Part shown: positions 44,731 to 53,335 of the stretch, one piece after another
How positions within the stretch are numbered: the first letter of the stretch is position 1
Layout of the letters: each line of letters begins with the position of its first letter
NCBI RefSeq assembly: GCF_032926325.1
Contig: NZ_CP136709.1
Coordinates: 1,817,501-1,881,500 of the forward strand
DNA: 64,000 nt
Origin: Aestuariibaculum lutulentum
Lineage (GTDB): Bacteria > Bacteroidota > Bacteroidia > Flavobacteriales > Flavobacteriaceae
Reading direction: 5' to 3'
Program-made: the position numbers and the translations under genes
The notes under the pieces: generated by a model
What the model was told of the DNA's origin: nothing
Seen by the model: the letters and a program-made list of their open reading frames with translations, nothing else
Database searches by the model: none

Positions 44731-46218
44731 ATGTATTATTTAGGATTAGATATAGGAAGCTCATCAATAAAAGCAGCACTTGTAGAAGTCGAAACAGGTA
44801 AAAGTATTGCTGTTGTGCAGGAGCCCGAAGATGAAATGAGCATGTATGCCGAAAAGAATGGCTGGGCAGAACAGCATCCAGACGATTGGTGGCAGCACGT
44901 ATGCAAGGCGATTGCGCGTTTAAAATCAGAAAACAATATTGAGGCTAATCAAATTCAAGGTATTGGTATTTCATATCAAATGCATGGTTTGGTAGTTGTT
45001 GATAAAGACGGAAAACCTTTGCGAAAAAGCATCATTTGGTGCGATAGTCGTGCCGTAGAAATCGGAAATGACGCCTTCGAAACCATTGGAGAAGAAAAAT
45101 GTAATATTAGTTTATTGAATTCACCAGCCAATTTTACCGCATCGAAGTTAAAGTGGGTAAAAGAGAACGAACCCGATATTTTTGAAAAGATTTACAAGTT
45201 TATGCTGCCAGGCGATTATATTGCTTATAAGTTTTCAAACACCATAAATACTACCATTTCAGGATTGTCTGAAGGTATATTTTGGGACTTTAAAACCGAC
45301 AATTTAGCCGATTTCCTTCTGGATCATTACGGTATAGATAAAAACCTAATTCCAGATATTGTTTCAACCTTTGGAATACAATCGATTGTATCTAAACAAG
45401 GTGAAAAGGAGAGTGGCATTTCAGCCGGAACCCCAATTTATTATCGTGCCGGAGATCAACCTAATAACGCATTATCATTAAACGTTTTCAATCCTGGCGA
45501 GGTGGCCTCAACAGGAGGTACATCGGGAGTGGTTTATGCAATAACCAACAGCCTTTCGGTTAAAGAAAGTTCGCGAGTAAATAATTTTGCTCATGTTAAT
45601 TACGCGAAGGGCACAGATACTAGAATAGGAAAACTACTTTGTATAAACGGCGCAGGCATTCAGTATCGTTGGTTGCTAAATAATTTAGCCGTGAGTTCTT
45701 ATGAAGAGATGAACACGTTGGCTTCAAAAATTCCTGTAGGATCAGATGGGGTTTGTTTGATTCCCTTCGGAAATGGGGCCGAGCGTATGCTGAATAATAA
45801 AGATATTGGTACGCGCATTTCAAATTTAAATTTAAACAATCACCATAAAGGACATTTGTGTCGCGCAGCGCTTGAAGGTATTGCCTTTTCGTTTGTTTAC
45901 GGCATGGAAATTTTAACCTCCGATGGTATTAAACCAACCGTTATTCGTGCTGGAAATGATAATTTGTATCGTTCAGAAATTTTCGCCAGTACGGTAGCAA
46001 CTTTAATTAATCAGGATATCGAAATTTATAATACCACGGGAGCCATAGGAGCTGCCCGCGCAGCCGATTTACACAAAGGTAATTTTGAGAGTTTTGGCAA
46101 GCGCATTATGGAAAACGATTATGTGATGACCTACAAACCATTGGAAGATAAAACTCCATATCAGGAAGCGTATAACAAATGGAAAATAGAATTAGAAATT
46201 ATATTAAAGAACAAATAA
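44731..46218 (+). CDS. xylB: Xylulokinase (FGGY family)
   Basis: The 495-aa carbohydrate kinase has the N-terminal LGLDIGSSSIKAALVE nucleotide-fold motif, GISYQMHGLVVVD near the sugar site, and the C-terminal ATP-binding GGTSGVVYA and ALEGIAFSF segments. D-xylulose is the likely substrate because the next gene is xylose isomerase. It starts 1 nt after the regulator's stop codon and ends 12 nt before xylA. Confidence 0.94.
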   Translation: MYYLGLDIGSSSIKAALVEVETGKSIAVVQEPEDEMSMYAEKNGWAEQHPDDWWQHVCKAIARLKSENNIEANQIQGIGISYQMHGLVVVDKDGKPLRKSIIWCDSRAVEIGNDAFETIGEEKCNISLLNSPANFTASKLKWVKENEPDIFEKIYKFMLPGDYIAYKFSNTINTTISGLSEGIFWDFKTDNLADFLLDHYGIDKNLIPDIVSTFGIQSIVSKQGEKESGISAGTPIYYRAGDQPNNALSLNVFNPGEVASTGGTSGVVYAITNSLSVKESSRVNNFAHVNYAKGTDTRIGKLLCINGAGIQYRWLLNNLAVSSYEEMNTLASKIPVGSDGVCLIPFGNGAERMLNNKDIGTRISNLNLNNHHKGHLCRAALEGIAFSFVYGMEILTSDGIKPTVIRAGNDNLYRSEIFASTVATLINQDIEIYNTTGAIGAARAADLHKGNFESFGKRIMENDYVMTYKPLEDKTPYQEAYNKWKIELEIILKNK

Positions 46219-46230
46219 ACATTAAATAAA

Positions 46231-47556
46231 ATGGCATTAATAGGTAATAAAGAATACTATAAAGGTATCCCGGAAATTAAGTTTGAAGGAAAAGAATCAG
46301 ACAATCCTTTAGCTTTTAAATATTATAATCCAGATCAGGTTGTAGCAGGAAAAACCATGAAAGAATGGTTTAAATTTTCAGTAGCATATTGGCATACCTT
46401 CTGTGCAAAAGGAGGAGATCCGTTTGGGACAGATACCATGAGTTTTGAATGGGATAAGGCTTCAGATCCGATTCAGGCAGCAAAAGATAAAGCCGATGCA
46501 GCATTCGAATTCATTACGAAAATGGGCTTCGGTTACTACTGTTTCCATGATGTAGATTTAGTAAGAGAAGGAAATTCATTTGGAGAATTAGAAAGCCGAT
46601 TAGCAACAATCACCGATTATTTAAAAGAAAAACAAGCAGCTTCAGGAGTTAAGTTACTTTGGGGAACAGCAAACTGCTTTTCTAATCCACGTTACATGAA
46701 CGGTGCCGCGACTAATCCAGATTTTAATGTGGTTGCACGTGCCGGCGGACAAATTAAACTGGCTTTGGATGCGACTATTGCTTTAAACGGTGAAAACTAC
46801 GTATTCTGGGGTGGTCGTGAAGGTTATATGAGTTTATTAAACACCGATATGGGACGTGAGTTAGATCATATGGGACAGTTCTTAACCATGGCTAGAGATT
46901 ATGCCAGAGCACAAGGCTTTAAAGGAAACTTCTTTATCGAGCCAAAACCTATGGAGCCTATGAAACATCAGTACGATTTTGATACCGCTACAGCTATTGG
47001 GTTTTTAAAAGAATATGGGTTAGATAAAGATTTTAAAATAAATATTGAAGTAAACCATGCGACATTAGCACAGCACACGTTTCAACATGAAATTGAAGTG
47101 GCAGCGAAAGCCGGAATGTTAGGAAGTTTAGATGCAAACCGTGGAGATTACCAAAACGGATGGGATACCGACCAGTTCCCGAATAATATTTTAGAAACTA
47201 CCGAAGCCATGTTGGTGTTCTTAAAATCTGGTGGTTTACAAGGTGGTGGTGTGAATTTCGATGCTAAAATCAGAAGGAATTCAACCGATTTAGAGGATGT
47301 GTTTTTAGCACATATTGGTGGAGCAGATACCTTTGCAAGAGCGTTATTAACAGCCGATAAAATTATTACCTCTTCGCCATATGAAAAATTAAGACAAGAC
47401 CGATATGCGTCGTTCGATTCTGGTAAAGGAAAGGCATTTGAAGAAGGTAAATTAAGTCTTCAGGATTTATATCAAATTGCTCAGGAAAATGGTGAATTGA
47501 AGTTGCAAAGTGGTAAGCAGGAATTATTTGAGAATATACTTAACCAATATATTTAA
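46231..47556 (+). CDS. xylA: Xylose isomerase
   Basis: The 441-aa TIM-barrel enzyme interconverts D-xylose and D-xylulose. Active-site residues match the E. coli enzyme: H106 and D109 in YYCFHDVD, the Glu in FIEPKPMEPMKHQYD, the second Glu/His region IEVNHATLAQHTFQHE, and the metal-site Asp in SLDANRGD and NFDAKIRR. It is the last gene of the GntR-xylB-xylA operon, followed by a terminator. No xylose transporter is visible next to it. Confidence 0.98.
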   Translation: MALIGNKEYYKGIPEIKFEGKESDNPLAFKYYNPDQVVAGKTMKEWFKFSVAYWHTFCAKGGDPFGTDTMSFEWDKASDPIQAAKDKADAAFEFITKMGFGYYCFHDVDLVREGNSFGELESRLATITDYLKEKQAASGVKLLWGTANCFSNPRYMNGAATNPDFNVVARAGGQIKLALDATIALNGENYVFWGGREGYMSLLNTDMGRELDHMGQFLTMARDYARAQGFKGNFFIEPKPMEPMKHQYDFDTATAIGFLKEYGLDKDFKINIEVNHATLAQHTFQHEIEVAAKAGMLGSLDANRGDYQNGWDTDQFPNNILETTEAMLVFLKSGGLQGGGVNFDAKIRRNSTDLEDVFLAHIGGADTFARALLTADKIITSSPYEKLRQDRYASFDSGKGKAFEEGKLSLQDLYQIAQENGELKLQSGKQELFENILNQYI

Positions 47557-47583
47557 TAATCTGTTTGCAAACTAAACACAAAG

Positions 47584-47613
47584 AAAAAGACTGCTGAAAA
47601 GCAGTCTTTTTTT
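47584..47613. terminator. Terminator between xylA and the downstream lipoprotein gene
   Basis: AAAAAGACTGCT / AGCAGTCTTTTT pair around a GAAA loop, T-rich in both directions between convergent genes. Confidence 0.9.
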
Positions 47614-47629
47614 ATTTTATATAACCAAA

Positions 47630-48034
47630 TTAGTTTTTCTTTTTCTCGTAGTGTTCGTCCGTAATTTTTTGAACCTCTTTTTCAACAGCATCACTGGCAT
47701 CCTGTAATGCTTTTCCTGTTGATTTGGCTGCATCATCTACAGCTTTTTCAGCTTTATCAAGAGCTTCATTAGTGGCATCGACAGCATCATTAGCCATTTC
47801 ATCTATGTCGTCAGCAGCTTTTTCAAGAGTACTTCCGGCTTCATCCATAGTTTCGCTTGTGGCTTCCATGGCATCATCGGTAGCTTCTTTAACGTCATCT
47901 GCGGCTTCTTCTACAGCGTCACTAACGTTTTCCATAGCTTCTTCAATCGAATCAGCTTTTTTAGTATCTCTGCAAGAAGTAAAACTTAAACTTAGGGCTA
48001 ATAACAGGGCTGTGTTTAACAATAGTTTTTTCAT
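47630..48034 (-). CDS. Alanine/acid-rich helical lipoprotein (LEA-like)
   Basis: The 134-aa product has a lipobox (LSFTSC, Cys 21) followed by an almost uninterrupted amphipathic helix composed of A, D, E, K with repeats like DAVEEAADDVKEATDDAMEATSE and AEKAVDDAAKSTG. Such 11-mer-like repeats resemble late-embryogenesis-abundant or apolipoprotein-type helices. It is likely membrane- or outer-membrane-attached and may be a stress protein. The function is unknown; no catalytic motif is present. It stands alone. Confidence 0.75.
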   Translation of the reverse strand: MKKLLLNTALLLALSLSFTSCRDTKKADSIEEAMENVSDAVEEAADDVKEATDDAMEATSETMDEAGSTLEKAADDIDEMANDAVDATNEALDKAEKAVDDAAKSTGKALQDASDAVEKEVQKITDEHYEKKKN

Positions 48035-48170
48035 TAGTTTTGATTTTAGGTGTTGCTTATAAATATACTAAATTTAATTGTAGAAGTCTTGTTGAGATCT
48101 GAAAATTAAGTATTTACTAATGTTTAGGGCTTGATGAATTCTCTAGTCTCTTTTATAAATACAACTAAAA

Positions 48171-49406
48171 TTAAAATCCTAAATATTTGACAATTTTGTC
48201 TACAGCACCTTTATGTTTTTTTATGAAAGAAGCATTATTGTTTCCTGTAAATTGACGTTTGGTGTCGTCTTCAATAAGTTCTGTCAGAATGGTGTCGAAT
48301 TCAGTTTGATTAGAAATTGAAAACATACCGTTATTATCAATTAAAGCTTGAGCCTCTGGGAATTTATCATAAATATTTCCAATAATAATTGGTACTCCAA
48401 AAACCGCCGGTTCTAAAGTATTGTGCAAGCCTGTGGTTCCCAAGCCTCCACCAACGTAGGCAATGTCTGCGTAGCTGTAAATTTTGGTTAGAATACCAAT
48501 GGTGTTCACAATAAAAACCTTTGCCGTTTTTAAATTGTGTTGCTCTTTTTCTGAAAACAGAACGCTTTCAACTTCAAGTTTGTCTTGAAGGTTTTTAATT
48601 TGGTTCGGTTTGATATTATGTGGAGCGATGATGAATTTAATGTCTTTTGAAGCGTGATTATTAATGTAGTTAATCAGTAAAGTTTCACCTTCAGGCCAGG
48701 TGCTTCCGGCTACAACACAAAGTTTATCTTGCTTAAAATCTTCAATAAAATCTAAAGTGTTATTAATCTCTAACTGACTCGATACACGGTCAAAACGTGT
48801 ATCTCCAGAAACCGTTACGTTGTTGTAGTTTATAGATTCTAATAATTCTTTTGAAGCTTCATTTTGCGTAAAAATATGTTCGAAGGCAAATAAGGCGTTT
48901 CTCAAATGCTTCCCGTAAAATTTAAAATAGGATTGGTTTGGTCTAAACGCCGCAGAAATAAGAATGGCTCGTAATTGTTTTTTCCTGAGTTCGTTTAGAA
49001 GATTTGGCCAGATATCGTATTTAACAAAAACGGTAAGTTCCGGATGTACAAGATTGATAAAGCGTTTAGCGTTATGTTTTGAATCCAGAGGAAGATAAAC
49101 AACAACATCGGCAAAGGGTGAATTTTTTCTAATCTCGTATCCTGAAGGAGAGAAGAAACTCAGCACAATTTTATGATTTTTATAGTGCTCACGAAGTACT
49201 TTAAAAACCGGAAGGCCCTGTTCGTATTCCCCCAAAGATGCACAGTGAAACCAAAGTGTTTTGTCTTTTTTAGATATATTTTTTTCTAAAATAGAAAAAG
49301 TTTCGCGTCTACCTTCAGCGCCTTTTTTAATTTTTTCGTTAAACGGAGCGATACATTGCAGCCCGAAACCAGCTAGTTTAATGCCTATGTTGTAAGTAAA
49401 ACTCAA
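48171..49406 (-). CDS. waaA: 3-deoxy-D-manno-octulosonic acid transferase
   Basis: The 411-aa GT-B glycosyltransferase adds Kdo to lipid A precursor at the inner membrane. Recognisable motifs are the N-terminal GAEGRRETF, FHCASLGEYEQGLPV (about 53-67), WPNLLNELRKK, and the C-terminal YVGGGLGTTGLHNTLEPAVFGVPIIIGN. Length is normal. It diverges from the DegT aminotransferase gene. Confidence 0.95.
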   Translation of the reverse strand: MSFTYNIGIKLAGFGLQCIAPFNEKIKKGAEGRRETFSILEKNISKKDKTLWFHCASLGEYEQGLPVFKVLREHYKNHKIVLSFFSPSGYEIRKNSPFADVVVYLPLDSKHNAKRFINLVHPELTVFVKYDIWPNLLNELRKKQLRAILISAAFRPNQSYFKFYGKHLRNALFAFEHIFTQNEASKELLESINYNNVTVSGDTRFDRVSSQLEINNTLDFIEDFKQDKLCVVAGSTWPEGETLLINYINNHASKDIKFIIAPHNIKPNQIKNLQDKLEVESVLFSEKEQHNLKTAKVFIVNTIGILTKIYSYADIAYVGGGLGTTGLHNTLEPAVFGVPIIIGNIYDKFPEAQALIDNNGMFSISNQTEFDTILTELIEDDTKRQFTGNNNASFIKKHKGAVDKIVKYLGF

Positions 49407-49570
49407 TGCTTTATTTGTTTGGTGCTAAAATACATTTCTTTAATACAATTTCATTGGTTACCGCATACTAATTTCGTAATTTCGTAGTCTATTAACTCCA
49501 AATACAAGTGTTAGTAAAAAAGTGTCTTTCTAGTTTTATTAAACCTTGTAAATAGTTACAATTTTTTTAG

Positions 49571-50725
49571 ATGAAAAATATTCAAATGGTTGACCTTAAA
49601 GGTCAATATAATGAGATTAAAGATGAGGTGAATGCCTCAATACAAGAAGTTTTAGAAACCACTGCATTTGTAAACGGACCGAAGGTTCACGAATTTCAGA
49701 AGAACTTAGAGCAATATTTAGGCGTTAAACATGTTATTCCATGTGCCAATGGTACCGATGCCTTACAAATAGCTATGATGGGACTTGGATTACAGCCAGG
49801 AGATGAGGTAATCACAGCCGATTTTACGTTTGCCGCAACGGTAGAGGTTATTGCTTTATTACAATTAACGCCGGTGTTAGTCGATGTTAATGAAGACGAT
49901 TTCAATATTAATATTGAAGCCGTTAAAAAAGCCATTACGCCAAAAACTAAGGCTATTGTTCCTGTTCATTTGTTTGGACAATGTGCAAACATGGAAGCAA
50001 TCATGGAAATAGCTAAAGAACATAATTTATATGTTATAGAAGATAATGCACAAGCTATTGGAGCGAGTTACACATACCCTAACGGAACTAAGGCTAAGGC
50101 AGGGACTATTGGAAATGTAGGAGCAACATCTTTCTTCCCTTCAAAAAATTTAGGGTGTTACGGTGATGGAGGAGCCATTTTTACAAATGATGACGATTTA
50201 GCACATACTCTAAGAGGTATTGTAAACCACGGTATGTATGAGCGTTACCATCATGATGTGGTTGGGGTCAACTCACGTTTAGATAGTATTCAGGCAGCTG
50301 TATTAAATGCTAAGTTACCAAACCTGGATACCTATAATAAAAAACGTCAAGCCGCAGCAAAAAAGTATACAGCAGCTTTTGAGGGTATTGATAATATAAT
50401 TACACCAAAATTATCAAACGGCTGTGAAGAGATTTGCGATACCTTTGATTGTCACGTATTTCATCAATATACCTTACGTGTAAGCAGCACAAAAAGAGAT
50501 GGTTTGGTAAAGCATTTAAATGAAAATTCTATACCTTGCGGTGTCTATTATCCAATTCCGCTTCATAAGCAGAAAGCTTATGCCGATGAGAGATATAATG
50601 AAGCTGATTTTGTAGTAACAAATCAATTGGTGCAGGAAGTGATTTCTTTACCAATGCATACCGAGTTGGATGATGAGCAAATTGCACACATAACATCAAC
50701 AATAATAAACTACATTAATGAGTAA
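49571..50725 (+). CDS. DegT/DnrJ/EryC1/StrS family aminotransferase
   Basis: The 384-aa PLP enzyme has ANGTDALQIA (residues 55-64) and TSFFPSKNLGCYGDGG with the Schiff-base Lys near 196. The family makes amino-sugars for surface polysaccharides. It overlaps galE by 8 nt, so both act on nucleotide sugars, perhaps in capsule or lipopolysaccharide synthesis. The exact keto-sugar substrate is unknown. TTGTAA-ATAG-TTACAA (49546-49561) is a short palindrome 10 nt before the start. Confidence 0.92.
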   Translation: MKNIQMVDLKGQYNEIKDEVNASIQEVLETTAFVNGPKVHEFQKNLEQYLGVKHVIPCANGTDALQIAMMGLGLQPGDEVITADFTFAATVEVIALLQLTPVLVDVNEDDFNINIEAVKKAITPKTKAIVPVHLFGQCANMEAIMEIAKEHNLYVIEDNAQAIGASYTYPNGTKAKAGTIGNVGATSFFPSKNLGCYGDGGAIFTNDDDLAHTLRGIVNHGMYERYHHDVVGVNSRLDSIQAAVLNAKLPNLDTYNKKRQAAAKKYTAAFEGIDNIITPKLSNGCEEICDTFDCHVFHQYTLRVSSTKRDGLVKHLNENSIPCGVYYPIPLHKQKAYADERYNEADFVVTNQLVQEVISLPMHTELDDEQIAHITSTIINYINE

Positions 50726-51740
50726 AATTTTAGTTACAGGTGGATTAGGTTTTATAGGGTCCCATACTGTTGTAGAATTACAAAGCGAAGGTTACGAGGT
50801 TGTAATCATCGACGATTTATCAAATTCATCTGAAAGTGTTTTAGACGGCATTACCGCTATCACTGGAAAGACGCCAATCTTTGAAAAATTAGATTTAAAA
50901 GACAAAGCTGGAGTAGAAGCTTTTTTCAAGAAACACAGCGATGTTGAGGGCGTGATTCATTTTGCGGCCAGTAAAGCAGTAGGTGAAAGCGTAAAAGAAC
51001 CTTTGTTATACTACGAAAACAATATTAGTACCCTGGTTTATATTCTTAAAGAATTAAAGAAACTACCATCTGCAGCATTTATTTTTAGTTCATCTTGTAC
51101 TGTTTACGGTCAGGCCGATGAATTACCAATAACTGAAAATGCTCCGGTTAAATTAGCTGAGTCGCCTTACGGAAACACGAAACAAATAGGTGAAGAAATC
51201 ATTAGAGATACCTGTAAGGTAACGCCATCAATAAAAGCTATTGCATTGCGTTATTTTAATCCGGTAGGAGCACACGAGTCTGTTGAAATAGGTGAGCTTC
51301 CAATCGGAGTGCCTCAAAATTTAGTGCCTTTTATTACACAAACGGCTATAGGACTTCGTGAAGAATTATCTGTTTTTGGTGATGATTACCCAACACCAGA
51401 CGGGACCTGTATTCGCGATTATATTCACGTGGTCGATTTAGCAAAAGCGCACGTTGTGGCTTTAAAGCGTTTATTAGAAGGAAAAAATAAAGAAAACTAT
51501 GAAACGTTTAACTTAGGTACAGGAAAAGGAAGTTCTGTTTTAGAAGTTGTTCAGGCGTTTGAGCGCGTTTCAGGTGAAAAATTAAAGTACAAAATCGTTG
51601 GTCGTCGTGAAGGAGATATTATTTCAGCTTACGCCGATACCAATAAAGCCAATAACGAATTAGGTTGGAAAACTGAATTATCTCTTGACGATGCAATGCG
51701 TTCGGCATGGAGTTGGGAAAAGAAGGTTAGAGGTAAATAA
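50718..51740 (+). CDS. galE: UDP-glucose 4-epimerase
   Basis: The 340-aa extended short-chain dehydrogenase interconverts UDP-glucose and UDP-galactose. The NAD site is TGGLGFIGSHTVVEL near the N terminus; the SxxxYxxxK-type catalytic pair is FSSSCTVYGQ plus SPYGNTKQ. DGTCIRDYIHVVDLA and EVVQAFERVSG complete the family pattern. It is translationally coupled to the DegT aminotransferase gene and followed by a terminator. Confidence 0.94.
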   Translation: MSKILVTGGLGFIGSHTVVELQSEGYEVVIIDDLSNSSESVLDGITAITGKTPIFEKLDLKDKAGVEAFFKKHSDVEGVIHFAASKAVGESVKEPLLYYENNISTLVYILKELKKLPSAAFIFSSSCTVYGQADELPITENAPVKLAESPYGNTKQIGEEIIRDTCKVTPSIKAIALRYFNPVGAHESVEIGELPIGVPQNLVPFITQTAIGLREELSVFGDDYPTPDGTCIRDYIHVVDLAKAHVVALKRLLEGKNKENYETFNLGTGKGSSVLEVVQAFERVSGEKLKYKIVGRREGDIISAYADTNKANNELGWKTELSLDDAMRSAWSWEKKVRGK

Positions 51741-51760
51741 TTCTTAATCGTTTAGATATA

Positions 51761-51795
51761 AAAAGGCTGCAATAATTTAATTGCAGCCTTTTCTA
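51761..51795 (+). terminator. Terminator after galE
   Basis: AAAAGGCTGCAA / TTGCAGCCTTTT stem of 12 bp, loop TAATTTAA, T-rich tail. Confidence 0.87.
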
Positions 51796-51801
51796 TTTAT
51801 T

Positions 51802-51827
51802 GTCATTCTGAATCTGTTTCAGAATCT
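51802..51827. repeat. Short interspersed repeat (GTCATTCTGAA type)
   Basis: ATTCTGAA and TTCAGAAT form an inverted repeat inside GTCATTCTGAATCTGTTTCA (51802-51821). It resembles an intergenic motif (GTCATCCTGAACTTGTTTCA) that I recall as common in Bacteroidetes genomes. It lies between the galE terminator and lspA. Confidence 0.5.
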
Positions 51828-51830
51828 AAT

Positions 51831-52352
51831 TTATTCCGTGATTGTTACTTTTTTCTTGTTTTTAAAACTGGCAAACAACAGGATAAACATTCCAGCTGTT
51901 ACCGAAACATCGGCCATATTAAAAATACCAGTTCTAAAAACGCCGCCTAAATCAATAAAGAAAAAATCGGTTACCGAACCGTAAACAATACGGTCGTAAA
52001 CATTAGCGATACCACCACCAATAATGCTGGCAAATGCAAATAACGACCATGGATCTATAGTTTTGTCTTTTAAGATATGACGCAATACAAAACCTAAAAC
52101 TACAATAGGTAAAATAAGTAACACGATAAGTCTAAGCGTCGGGTTTAAATCGCTACCCATTCCTAAAAAGGCACCATTATTTTCAACATTCATCATTACA
52201 AACATATCGCCAATTACGGGAATGCGTTCGCCGGGACTAACTTCGGTTCGTGGTTCAATACTTCCTCTTACAATAACTTTAGAAATTTGATCGACAGCAA
52301 TGGTAATCGCAATAACTAAAATAATGTATAAGGTACGCTTAGTAAACTTCAT
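51831..52352 (-). CDS. lspA: Lipoprotein signal peptidase (signal peptidase II)
   Basis: The 173-aa membrane aspartic protease removes signal peptides from prolipoproteins. Four membrane helices are visible, and both catalytic aspartates are present: D120 in NVYDR and D148 in FNMADV. The gene ends at the start of the repeat described next to galE. It fits the many lipoproteins in the window, including the GH28 and LEA-like proteins. Confidence 0.95.
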   Translation of the reverse strand: MKFTKRTLYIILVIAITIAVDQISKVIVRGSIEPRTEVSPGERIPVIGDMFVMMNVENNGAFLGMGSDLNPTLRLIVLLILPIVVLGFVLRHILKDKTIDPWSLFAFASIIGGGIANVYDRIVYGSVTDFFFIDLGGVFRTGIFNMADVSVTAGMFILLFASFKNKKKVTITE

Positions 52353-52385
52353 CTATTAAATATTTTCTACAGGTCTGTTTAAGAC

Positions 52386-53267
52386 TTATACGTTTGCTGA
52401 AGCTGTTTCAGCCTGTCTGTCAATTTTTTTAACTAATCCTTGTAAAACGTTACCAGGTCCAACTTCAGTGAATAGAGTAGCACCATCTGTAATCATTTGT
52501 TGTACAGATTGCGTCCAACGTACAGGAGCTGTTAATTGAGAAATTAAATTGGTTTTAATCGCATTCTCATCGATAACGGCATTAGCTGTTACGTTTTGAT
52601 AAATCGGACAGTTTGGTTTACTGAAAGTCGTATTTTCGATAGCAGCTGCTAATTCTTCACGAGCAGGCTCCATTAAAGGTGAGTGGAAAGCGCCACCTAC
52701 AGGTAAAACTAAAGCACGGCGTGCACCCGCTTCTTTTAATGCTTCACAAGCTTTATTTATCGCTTCAATTTCTCCAGAGATTACTAATTGTCCCGGGCAG
52801 TTGTAGTTTGCAGCAACGACAACACCTTCGGTAGAAGCACATACGTTTTCAACGATTGCATCTTCTAACCCTAAAACAGCCGCCATCGTGCTTGGTTGTA
52901 ATTCACAGGCTTTTTGCATCGCTAAAGCACGTTGCGATACTAATTTTAAACCGTCTTCAAAATTTAAAGCACCGTTAGCAACCAATGCTGAAAATTCACC
53001 TAGAGAGTGTCCGGCAACCATATCTGGTTTAAAGCTATCACCTAAAGTTTTTGCTAAAATTACAGAGTGTAAAAAGATAGCTGGTTGTGTTACTTTAGTT
53101 TCTTTAAGGTCTTCGGCAGAACCTTCGAACATAATATCAGTAATATTAAAACCAAGAATGTTGTTGGCTTTTTCGAATAATTCTTGAGCTAACGGAGAGT
53201 TCTCATAAAGATCTAACCCCATACCTGTAAATTGTGCGCCCTGACCAGGAAATATATATGCTTTCAT
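52386..53267 (-). CDS. fabD: Malonyl-CoA:ACP transacylase
   Basis: The 293-aa enzyme loads malonyl groups onto acyl carrier protein for fatty acid synthesis. The catalytic GHSLG has S88, the arginine region is RALAMQKAC, and the His in GGAFHSPLM is present. No other fab genes lie here. It is 33 nt from lspA, so the two are probably cotranscribed. Confidence 0.96.
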   Translation of the reverse strand: MKAYIFPGQGAQFTGMGLDLYENSPLAQELFEKANNILGFNITDIMFEGSAEDLKETKVTQPAIFLHSVILAKTLGDSFKPDMVAGHSLGEFSALVANGALNFEDGLKLVSQRALAMQKACELQPSTMAAVLGLEDAIVENVCASTEGVVVAANYNCPGQLVISGEIEAINKACEALKEAGARRALVLPVGGAFHSPLMEPAREELAAAIENTTFSKPNCPIYQNVTANAVIDENAIKTNLISQLTAPVRWTQSVQQMITDGATLFTEVGPGNVLQGLVKKIDRQAETASANV

Positions 53268-53335
53268 TTGTAAGTGTTTAAAATTTAGTGGTGCAAAAAT
53301 AGGAATATTTTTTCTAAGATAATTTTGTTTCGTTT

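Noticed and set aside
47724..48062. Plus-strand open frame opposite the LEA-like lipoprotein
   Set aside because: It is an antisense shadow of a repetitive coding sequence (SSTAF, ASSV repeats), without its own signals.
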